A DNA stretch of 64,000 nucleotides from Terebella lapidaria (taxonomy: Eukaryota > Annelida > Polychaeta > Terebellida > Terebellidae): NCBI GenBank assembly GCA_949152475.1, contig OX424555.1, positions 20,354,868-20,418,867 on the forward strand. Reading direction: 5' to 3'. A model generated the notes under the pieces. The model saw only the letters and a list, made by a program, of their open reading frames with translations, was not told the origin of the DNA and made no database searches. Shown one piece after another: positions 47,701 to 59,700 of this stretch (position 1 is its first letter; every line of letters starts with the position of its first letter). The translations under genes were made by a program, and so were the position numbers.

Positions 47701-50700
47701 CGATGCTACTGTAAATTATCAATTAATATTCTATCTTGAGTTGCTCTGACACAGTGTAAAGAGTTGTATACATTTTCCACAACCTTTATTGATTGGTAAA
47801 CGTGATAACATACCATTATGTATTATCAGTTTTAAAATGGGAATCAAAATACATTCTCGAGTTTTGTGCAAAGTAAATTGCAATTCTTCCTCAGCATAAT
47901 TTTCATGTTCCTGGTAATTATGATAGTAGCCAAAATCGAAAGCTTTTTTTGTCAAGTCAGTAATACTGTAGATGTAAGAATAGACCCTTCACCATATATT
48001 ATTCTGAGTGTTTAATATCCTGGTTAATATCCTGGTTATGGCTCTGTCATGGTGCATTTACCTTACTAACACATTAACATGATTAATATTAACCTGTTTA
48101 TAACCACTGATATGCCTATGTACATGTATCATCAGTTATAATCTGAATACACTGTTGTCCCGTGCTGAATGATAATCATCAGTGGTAAGCTTGTCAACCA
48201 CATGTAGACATCTACCTGGGTCCTTCAGTGTGATTGACCAGGGGTTGCATGGTTGACTACAAGTTTGCACTAGGCCCTATATTGCAAGTGAATCAGTATC
48301 ATGAGTGTACATGTATGTCTGATCACAAGTGTCATGTTTTATGGTTCCAGGCAGGTACTTGGACGTTCGTCCTGAAAGTTCTCAGTTTTTCAGACCACGC
48401 TAACAATCTATCTGTATGTTTAGTACATGTACATGTAGTATGTGCATCCAGTATTTATCATCGTTTATGTCGTACGTTTGTCTTTGTACATGTTGTATGT
48501 TCAGTAACCGCTTGGTATAATATATGTACATCATCCATTCCACAGGTTCTGGAGTACACAGCCAAATGTATTGTGCAGTCTAGACTACTTTATGAGAAGT
48601 AAGCTATTCGATTACCAACTAAATCATTGATATATTGTTATGTACTATGTTTACATACCACATCTCAAAAGTAACAAAATTAAGGTACAGCTGTACTCTA
48701 CAAGTATGTTTAGTTATCTGTTGAGCTTGTGTGACCAGTAATCCAGTACTGACTGTGTGTGCTGTTGCTTTGGTACAGAGCATTCACAGCCAATGACCAG
48801 GACCAGTTCTCGCGCCTACTACAGGATGTGTTTGACAACATGGCCAAGGTTCTGTCTCTGGAGAGTGATGTCATCGTGCCCACACAGGTCAGCCATGGAG
48901 CAGTCGACCTTTGTGCAAACTTTTCTCTAGTTGTCTGTTCGCAAACACTTTGTTCGTCCTGGTTCACCTACTGTTTAGGTTAGTAGAATTCAAAATGATG
49001 ACCTTTGACTCAGTTTGCCCTTTTTGTCCTACAGTCGGTGCTGCTGGGGTCCCTGCCACGGATGCTGAACCAGTTTGCCCGGGTACACCCTATGCCGATG
49101 CTGAGCCGCTCGTTCTGTCACCTGATCAACCACATGCCGCGGGTAATGGACTCCTCGACGCTGCTCTACAGCAACAAACTCCAGTGCCTCAAGGACATGA
49201 TCAACTCACCCTTCTTCGACTGCTCGAGTGTGTACACATCTATATCTAAATAGCTTTGAATGACGTGAGTTCAATTTGGACTTTCTATTCATGGAAAATG
49301 TGTAGATATTAGTATTTTGAGCTCACAGTAGAATGTCCCAACACTTGACCCTAGATGTGAATAATGAATGCAACTCTCAAACGAAAAGAATACTGAAGTG
49401 AAATTTATTTGCAGAATCTAAGAACATCCTGTTGCCCCTGTGTATGGGACAGTTGAAGCGCCACCTGGTGCACAAGCAGGAGATGACACTGTGTGTCACT
49501 ATCCTAGGTGACATTCTGCGCTCTCTGCACAACGACCACATCAAGGTAGGTACCGTGGTACCGGCTTACAGACACTACTCCCAGTAAGCATGCGTATAGA
49601 GTAGTTTCGTATCGGTCTTGCCCTAATTTCCAAATATTACATGTATACATTTATAATTTCCGTAACTTTATTCATTGTCCATGCATGTGTCCATGACTTT
49701 GACGTACATGTATTGTTGACATAAAACTTCATCACAATCCATCTCACGCTGATACAGGGTGTCCCATGCCATGACAACATTCAGACTGTGGTGGCGTCTC
49801 TGATGGAGGTCGTGGTCAGTACGTCCTTGGACCTGGCCGGGGAGCGCACTAGAGTCAAGGTACAGGCTCGCTTATAGTCAGACTCAACGGACATGTGTAG
49901 CTTTGAAACATTTGTTTGCGATGGTACCTGTTCTATATTTTATAATAAACATTGTTTGTATAAATATAGAATCATGAGGTGTGAAGTATAATGGTTTTAC
50001 AGACTTACGAACAGTACATGTATCATCATTGATCAAATTTTTTCATTGTTGTACACTAGGGTTTGCTGGTTGCCTGTTGTACTGCAATGTTCCGGTTGAT
50101 GGATGAAACTCATTACAAACTGCTCCTGGGCAGCTACAAGGATAAAAAAGCTCTCAAGGTATTTCTTTGTCATCAATTAAATCTTCTGCGCGAGATGTAA
50201 CAGCTTAGGTATTGTTGAAGCTGCACTGCTGAATGTTTTTGTCATACAGGAGTTCATCAACCGCGTGTTAGAGCTGTTCCTCCAACTCGTAAAGAGCAGC
50301 TCCGTCCCCAAAGACTGGATGGTCATGAGAATGGTTGTCAATAAGTATGTATGCTAAAGGCCTATATGATCTCAGTACTTTGCACTTCTTGCCACAACAC
50401 TATCATACATTATCATATAGTTGTCATGTAAATACAACTTTTGACGTTTCTCGCTATTCCTTTTGCCCCCAACCCTCAGTTCGATCCTGCTGGCGGTGCA
50501 GTTCTTCTCGCAGACGATGTGTGACCGTTTCCTGCGAGTGTCGAAGGAGTTTGACGCGGCCCTGTGGGAGCAGTACTTTCGTCTAGCCGTGTCCTTCCTC
50601 ACTCAGCCCTGTCTACAGCTCGAGAGCTTCTCTGAGGCCAAGAAACAAAAGTTCCTCCACAAGTATGCACTGCTCTTGGACTGGGAGACTACATGTACAT

Positions 50701-53700
50701 TGTCTGGGAAGATTTTGTATATTGTAAATCATCATCCTAATTTTCACGTGAAAGTAATAAAATATACCAGCCATTGTCTCCATGTGCACGGATTTGTACA
50801 CGGGCTGCTATCCTTTACAGGTATGGCGACATGCGCGTACAGATGGGGTACGAGATCCTGACGATGTGGCAAAGTCTAGGTCAGTCTCCTGTCAATGGTG
50901 CCAGTGCCTACCAGTCACAGATGTTGTTTCGAAAATGATAACTTGTTCTGTCACATCAATAATATGACGTTATTCACCAGTTCTAATAAGATTATATGGC
51001 AGTCTTGAGCACTGATGGTACTTTTGGTGTAATCATGTATTCTTCATTGTACATGTATATAAGCTAATGTCACGATTGTAGTGAAGCTTGCATGACCAAT
51101 AACGCTACTCCTACTCATGTTGCTGGATCAGGAGACCACAAGCTGGAGTTTGTGCCGGGGATGGTGCGACCGTTCCTGGAAGTCACTCTCGTCCCAGAGA
51201 CCGAGCTACGCAAGGCCACGATGCCAATCTTTTTCGACATGATGCAGTGTGAGCAGAAAGCCAGGGGAAACTTCAAACAGGTAACCATGGTTACTAACTA
51301 ACTGCCTGTTATATTCTGATACCTGCCAGTTTGTGGAACAGGAGTTATAGTATTTTGGGATGGACTTGAGACTTGTTGTAACATAGCTCTGTACAGAGGT
51401 AACCTAGCAGCTACTGTGTTGTTTCACTGATGATGGTCTGCATTGTTCTTTCTGTTTTAGGTGGAGAATGAGCTGCTAGATAACTTGGACATGTTGTTGA
51501 GCAGTAACAAAGGAGATCAGGAATACAAGCAGCTCTTCAACACTGTGTGAGTACAGAACCAATGTATACATAATATATAAGTGAGAATGTGCAACACGTT
51601 CCTAATACTCAACATTGTGAGAGTACACGATATTCAACATTGAACGCGTAAGTACAGAATTCTAATTATCATGCAGAATGTACAGAAGTATAAAATGTTC
51701 AACACTACGTGTAAGTACAGAATGTTCAACACTGTGCATGTAAGTACAAAATGTTCAACACTGTGCATATAAGTACAAAATGTTCAACACTAGGGATGTA
51801 AGTACAGAATGTTCAACACTAGAGACGTAAGTACAAAATGTTCACATTAGGGATGTGAGTACAGAATTTTCAGCACTAGGGATGTAAGTACAAAATGTTC
51901 AACATTTGGGATGTGAGTACAAAATGTGCAACACTATATATCTATGGTAAGCGAGTATCTTACAACGTCCAATGATTTGGTGAGCAAGTATACATGCACA
52001 GGATGTATGTGACTTATACATGTATACTTGTGTTATCATGGTTATTGGTTCATATTGTTAGAGTGGTCATTGATTGTTTTAGTAGGCATAAGCAACAGAT
52101 ATAATATAATGTCCCAGGGATTAGGGACTGTCAGTTGTGAATAAAAAAATATTTTATAAGTTTGGGTTTTGATAGCTAACTGGTGAAGGTCCAAGGTTCC
52201 AAGTACACAAAGGCTCCCTACTTCCTAGTTCCAGTGTATCGTACTTAATAAAACAGATGCACATCCAGCACATAACAATACTCCAAAGCATTTGCTGTAC
52301 CGGTTCGGTACTGTTCCTTCGAATGTCTATTGCTGTATTATGTGTATGTACAAGCTGGTCTTGTTCTGTCTGTCATTGAACACATACGTGTAGAATAGAA
52401 ACAAGGTTCATGAACTTTGTATGCTGTCCAGTTAAACTTTCACACTTTCAAATGTAAACTAAAAAAAGAAATCACTGGCCACTGGTGGCTCACTGATATA
52501 TTTATACACATGTATAATATGTTAAGTTACCAAACCCTGGGATTGTGATGGCTTGCAAAGTTGACCCTGTTGTCTGTACTTCGTTAGTGACGCAGTGTAC
52601 AGAGTCTAACTGGTCTGTTTTGTTTCTCGGCTTGTCTTTGCCCTGTCCAGAGAGTACATCACCGCTGTGTAAGTCATTGTTACCATGGCAGCCATACCCA
52701 CCTTCGCGGTGATAGATACTACTTGATGTTGTGGTTAATTTTGTTGTTTTCCTTTGCATTTATGAATATATGGATTATATTATGTTGAATTCTTCATCAT
52801 GTTATGGGTTTCTTTAATTATGATTTTGTTGGGCATCTGAATTTTGTTTGCAGTTTAAAAATGATGTGAAATTATTCCACCTTAGAATATTGAGTCATAT
52901 TCCTGTTAATTTTTTTCCAGGAAATGGGCTGCAGTGTTTTTTGCTTGTATGTATAATGTTTCATTTTGATTTAATTTGAGTTTATGGTATAAATAATATC
53001 TAGTATATGTTGTGTTTTGTATGTCGTAAGAAGAATGTTTGATGTTGTCAACATTGTTGTACCTCATCAAAATGTTGACATCATTTGACATGATCATTTC
53101 AAACAAACTCTGTTTGCTAAAGACTATGATGTGTTTTGCTTCTTTGAGGCATATCTCGAAGTTAGAAAAAGACGTGTGGTATCTCTGTTCCTAATCCATA
53201 TCATCATGATCATCTGGTTATATACCTGGGGACTTGACATGGTGTGATACAATGTAGTAATGACTATGCAATTATATACTACATGTACATGTGATCGTAC
53301 AAGTGATCTTTACACTTCATTCTCTTTAGCAGTTATGTTATAATATAAACGATTTATTGTATACCCAGATGAAAAATTCCACATCTAAAGTTGCACCATT
53401 TTGTGGGTTGACAGCATCACAGAGAGTCGTGTAATAAAACAGTCTGGGTATTTTAGTGTAATAGTATCTTTCGACTATGATCTCCTTTTTATTTGATTGT
53501 CATCCTGAGGAAATTTTGTCCAGAGCAATGACATGTGGAATATGTATTTATTGGCTATTAATCTTCATACATGTAGACTGTAATGACAATGGTTGTTCAA
53601 ACAGCTGTCGTTTACACTGCAGGTTGCTTGAGAAGGTGCAGACGGACAAATCGTGGCAGGACGCGGGCTCTGGCTTTGTACAGGCTGTCACCAGACTCTT

Positions 53701-56700
53701 GGAGCGGCTCCTTGACTACAGGTCTGTGAACTGATTGTAGATCTGAGTCTCCTAACCGCTCCTCTTCCTATTCTCCTATTGTGTAGGAAGATACATTGCA
53801 GAGGAGTGTACTCCAGTCCAGGATACCCTTCAGCTTTTGCAGAAGGGTATATTTGACTTTAGCACATGGGTATACCGGTATACCTAACTTTTGTACATGG
53901 TATACTTGACTTTTGTACAGGAATGTACTTAACTTTTGTACAAGGGTATATTTGACTTTTGTACAGGAGTGTACTTAGCTTTTGTACAAGGGTATATTTA
54001 TTGCCATACCACTACCTCTATAATAAACTCTTTGGGTAATCTTACCTTGGCATTCAAAGAAGAGGAGAGAGAAATGAATGTCACAAGAATTTTCTCAAAA
54101 TTCCTGACATCCATCTCGAACTCTAAATTGAAAGAAATTACTCTCACACATCTCAGATTCCCCGCGGTGTAGATGTGACGTCACACCGGTCATATGATTG
54201 ACCTTAGCCGCCATTAATTTGCTCCTCCATTGTTGGATGTGTAGCAAGTCTTGCTTTCGGCATTCAAAGTCGATTTTCTTCACGTCTACGATCGTCTTTA
54301 GGCTGTTTTTTGCACAGCTTTTTCTTCAGTAGATCGTTCTTACGTTGTTAGCTAGCTTAGAGTTAGTTATTTGCGATTTTTTTGGGAGGAAATGGTAAAG
54401 CCTCCCCAGGCCCCTTTCCTTCCCCCATTATCGCCCGTTTGTACTTCGATGTTTGATATGTTTCAGATATGAAGTGCATCGTTTGCAAACACTACCTTCC
54501 TAAGTGGGAGGTTCATAACGCCTGCTGGCAGTGTCGGGACAGTGTGTATTGCCGTCCTACAGCGACCTGTGAGTTTTGCGCGGCTTGGTCCGTCGACGAC
54601 TGGAATCTGTGTCTTCAAGGCTTACGGGAGGTTCAGGCCCGCAGGTTTGCTGGTTGCCCCACGCCCCCTTCCCCGTCAGACAGTAGTTCTAAGCCGCGTC
54701 CCAAGGCGTCTGAGGAGCGCAAGCGGCGTCTAGACCTTCAGTTGTCTAATGCTATTTGTGCTGTAAGTTTTGATTTATCATTGTTTTTTTCTTGCAGCCG
54801 GGCACGGGTCCCGGGAGCCGCTCGTTCGGCTCTCGGCACCCTGACTTCCCCACAACCTACGGGTTTGTGTGGCTCACTTTCGGCTCCCTCTCTACTGGCC
54901 CCTCGTTCTCATGCTTCTCTGGCTGAACGACCTGGGTTTCAGTGTCCGAGTGTGGTTTCGGGGTCTGCCGGTTCCGTCGGGCTCACGACGGTTCCCTGCG
55001 CCCGGGATCCCTCTGGACAGAGAGTGTTGTTTCCCCCTCCGGGTCGGGCGCCTGCCCCCGGAGCTGGGTTTCAACCCCAGAGCCAGGGCGGATTTCGGTC
55101 CGGGCCCGTGTCGCTAGTGATACGGCCGCCGGCACCCGATTTCCCGTCGGTTACTGGACCCCAGGCCGTGGCTACCGGAGCCGTGGCCGGTAGGGGCCGG
55201 GAGCCAAGGGCCATGAGCCGTCCAAACCCACGGGTTCCTGGAGTTTCCATGTCTCCACGGTTTCCAGTGTTTCCTTTTTCTGATTCGCCCTGTGTGTTTC
55301 AGATCGCCGAGGATATCAAGGACGATTCCCCTCTTACGGCCCTGCCCTCCGGTTTCGTCGCCTCCAGCCAGGGTATGTTGTCTTTCGCCCAGTTGGCGGA
55401 CCAAGGGTCTTCCCGTGCGTCGGAGCCGTCCGGTGTTCCTGCCCAGGGGAGCTCTTCCCCGACGTCAGAGCAGCGCCTTAGGGGCGAGCTTGAGTCTTTT
55501 CGGGCGGAGATGTTAGGCCAGTGGCAGCAGTTTCTGGCGAGGTTCCCGCCTCCACAGCCGCCACCGCCCCCATCTTCCCCTCTGCCTAGGGACGAGCCGT
55601 CATCGGATGAGGAGCCTTCCCTACGGGGCTCTCAGTCGGCTGACCAGCCGTTGCCTGGCCCGTCAGGCCTCACGCTTCCGCGAAAGCGTAAGGCGGACCT
55701 GGACCAGGAGGCGGACCAGCCCGAGTCTGACGACCCTCTCTCTTGGGGGGAGAAGTTGGACTTTGTGAAGAGGGTCCTCCCGGGTTTGTGGCCCGAAGAG
55801 CATGCTCCGGCCCCAGTCAAGAAGGTAGCTCGGTCGATGATAACTTCCGAGTTGGAGCACCCCCGGCCGTCGAAGGACGCCCTACGATTCCCTCTGTCGC
55901 AGGGAGTTCGCGGCTCCATGCAGGAGCGCATGGACGAGACCATCAGGTCCAACAAGTCGGCGATTGGCGCGTATCCTGCTCGCCCGTCTGTCAACGACTA
56001 CTATACGTCGTCGGAGCTGGATGACAAGCCTACAGCTTTGAGGAGGCATCACCCCCACTACGCCTTTTTCAAGGAGCCTAAGGCCGTGGAGATTCCATGG
56101 GCGGCCTTGGCGGAACTGCAGCACACGTTTCGAGTGGGGCTGGCCACGGATTCGGCCATGGATTGGCTGTTGATGGCTACGAGACGGGCCATTCTTCAGT
56201 GCCGTGACCAGGTCCTGGACAACCCTGACGTTGACCGAGATGATTTGGCAGAAGCCTTATTGAGCTGCGCTTCGTTGGTCACCTCCATTGGTAAAGGTGT
56301 GGGTGACAAGGTGGCCCTGGACTCCCACTCACTCTGGGTGTCCGAGTTGTGGCGGCGTGACGCTTACCTCTCGTCCCTCAAGTTCGAGGTTCCGGACCAG
56401 CTCATGACGGACATGAGAGTTCTCCACCCCGTGATCCCCTCTTCTGGAGCCCCTACTTCACTTCTACTCCCTGACCGTTCTGCGGAGTTGCGGGAGGTGA
56501 AGAAGGAGGCCGATGAGAAGGCCGCGAAGTCTTCTACTTCCAATGCCCTCCTGAGCCAGTCAAAGTCTCTGGAACGTCTGACACAACAGATGGTTTCGGC
56601 CTTTAAGAAGCCCCAGTCTTCAGCTCAGCAGTCTCAGCCTCAGCAGCAGCCGGCTCGTGGCCGTGGGAGAGCTAGAGGCAGGGCCTCAGGGCTGCCCTTT

Positions 56701-59700
56701 CGCGGGGCCCCTGCCGGCAGCACCCGAGGAGACCGTGGTCGTGGCCGAGGCCGTGGCCGTGGCGAGGCTCCCAAGCCCGCAGGGGAAAAGAAACCGGGTA
56801 CGTATAGCTTCGGATTCCGGGCCGGATCCTTTGCTCGAGTGTCGAGGAGAGCTGCATGGTCAGCTCGTTTCGGTCGATATTCCTTCTTCAGACGAGCCCG
56901 TAGGAGCTCGTTTAACTCTGTTTTGGAAAGAGTGGGAGCGGCTCGGGGCTTGCCCCTGGGTCGTCTCGACGCTCCGTCGAGGATTCGGCCTGAAATTCGA
57001 GAAATTGCCACAGTTATCGCCCGTCCCAAGGGGTTTCACTCTTCCAAACGATCCAGAACGCCGCCGTGTTCTCCACGAGGAGATAACGGCGATGATCGAG
57101 AAACAAGCGATAGAACCTGCTCCCGGGGACACTCCCGGGTTCTACAGCGTGTTGTTTGTGGTTCCCAAAGCGTCGGGGGGTTGGAGACCAGTGATAGATT
57201 TTTCTCCGTTGAACAAGTTCCTAATCGTGCCGACGTTTTCCATGGAAACGCCGGAGCAAGTTCGTTCAGTCATGCCTCGCGATTCGTGGGTGGTAACGAT
57301 AGATCTCAAAGATGCCTATTTCCATATTCCAATGAAACCTGCAGTTCGCAAATACCTGAGATTTCTCTATCTCGGCCGCGTATGGCAGTTTCGGGCGCTC
57401 CCGTTCGGATTATCGACAGCGCCGTGGATTTTCACCATGGTGGCTCGGGAAGTCCAGATTCTCGCCCACAAGCAGGGGATTTTCATCCACCAGTATCTCG
57501 ACGATTGGCTAATCCGCCACCATTGTCGCGAAACGCTGATCGTCCAAGCACAGTTTGTGGTAAATCTATGCTCACGGATGGGGTTCAAAATCAACCAAAA
57601 AAAGTCCGACTTGTCACCGCGTCGGGACTTCGTCTTCTTGGGGTATCGTTATCAGACTACCTCAGAGACTGTTTTGCCGACGCTGGATCATCAGTCAAAA
57701 TTATCCGTGCTGTCAGAAGGGTTCCTTCGTCGCATTCCACAGACGGCCAGACGCTGGCAGTCCCTTCTCGGGATGCTAGCTTCCACGGAAAAGTTAGTTC
57801 CGTTGGGCCGCCTGCACATGCGGCCTATTCAGCGGCATCTACACTCCCAATGGTCCCAGGTCACGGGAGACAGATCCCAGCTCGTGCAGGTCTCTCCGGA
57901 AGTCGTTTCCCATCTGCAATGGTGGCTGGATCCCGTCAATCTGCTCCGAGGGTCGTCATTCCGCCCGCCGCCTCCATCCAGGCACGTATTTACGGATGCC
58001 AGTATGGACGGCTGGGGCGCTCACTGGGACGACAGCGAGGTCTCGGGCACCTGGTCTTCGTCTCAGCAGGAATGGCACATAAACCTGTTGGAACTGGAGG
58101 CCGTGTTCTTGGCTCTCAGGCATTGGGAAACACATTTCCTCAATCAGGCTGTGTTGGTGGCCACCGACAACTCCACGGTAGTCGCCTACATCAACAAGCA
58201 GGGCGGTACGAAGTCCCAGTCGCTGTGCCAAGCCGCTATCGACCTCCTGCTCTGGTGTCACGACCGGGGTATTTCGCTTTTCGCGAGGCATATCCCTGGT
58301 CATATGAATGTTTGGGCGGACCGCCTCTCCCGGAGGGGCCAGGTCCAGGCCATGGAGTGGAGTCTTTCCCCCAGGGTATTCCAGTCTCTCTGCGGCCTAT
58401 GGGGCATGTCGATGGTCGATTTGTTTGCGACCCGGTGGAACCACAAACTTCCTTCGTTTGTGTCTCCCATTCCCGATCCCACGGCCATGTCAGTGGATGC
58501 GATGTCGACGTCCTGGGAGGGCATGTACGCGTATGCTTACCCCCCAGCGGTGTTGTTGGACAAGGTGATCGCCAAGTTTCGGACTCACCAGTGTCGCCTC
58601 CTGCTGATTGCTCCGTGTCTGCCGCAGAGGTCGTGGTTCCCGGACCTTCTGGAGTTGATAGTAGACTTCCCTCGTCAGCTTCCGGATCGGTGGGACCTCC
58701 TCAAACAACCTCGCTCCAGCATGTTTCATCAGGCTCCCGCAAGTCTGAAACTTCATGCCTGGATATTGTCGAGCGATGTTTCCGAAAGAAGGGATTTTCA
58801 AGGGAGGTGTCCGCAAGGATCGCCTGATCAAATCGAAAATCTTCTTTGGCAGTCTACCAATCGAAGTGGACTTCCTTCTGTGCTTGGTGTCGTCGCCGGA
58901 AGGTTAGTCCTTCCAGAGTCGATGCTCCCCTAATTTCCGAATTTCTTCTCGAAAAGTTCAATGAAGGGCGAGCTCCATCCACGATCGCAGGTTACCGTAC
59001 GGCTATCGCGAAGACTCTAAAACCCAAACTTGGGATCGATTTTGGTCATGATCAAGGTTTGACTGCGTTGATTAATAGTTTCGAGATCGAAAGACCGAAA
59101 GCTAGGAACCCGGTTCCTGAGTGGGATCTATCGCTTGTTCTCAACGTCTTAAGAAAAGATCCGTTCGAACCCCTTGAGCGGGCCTCCCTAAAGTTTCTGA
59201 CGTTTAAGACGGTCTTCCTTTTGGCTCTGGCTTCAGGGAAGCGACGGAGTGAGCTCCACGCCCTGTCCTTTTCCAAAGTTAAGTGGAAGTCGGATGGCTC
59301 CTCGGTTCTCCTCGGAGTCATTCCCTCCTTTCTGGCCAAAACTCAATTAGCAGGTACGCCATTATTGAGCTTTTCCATTCCCGCCCTGACTCCTTCTCTG
59401 GGGCCGGGCCTGGAGGAAGACGCGAAGCTTTGTCCCGTGCGAGCCCTCCGCATCTACGTTAATCGTACGCGTGAGCTGCATCTCGGCAAGCGTTTGCTTT
59501 TCGTGTCCTATCTTAAGGATTTTCCAAATGATATCCGTCCTGCTACGATCTCATCTTGGATCAAGAAGTGTGTTAGATTTTGCTATGAAAAGTCACAGGC
59601 GAAAAAATCCACAGGTTTCAGAGTCAAAGCGCATGATGTGAGGGCTCTCGCGGCTTCACTTGCCTTTACGAATAAAGTATCTCTGAATGATGTCATGTCT

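Noticed and set aside
54763-54797. GTAAGT...TTTCTTGCAG stretch inside the DIRS B gag-like frame, looking like an intron
   Set aside because: Only 35 nt, shorter than animal introns normally are, not a multiple of three, and the frame is open straight through it.
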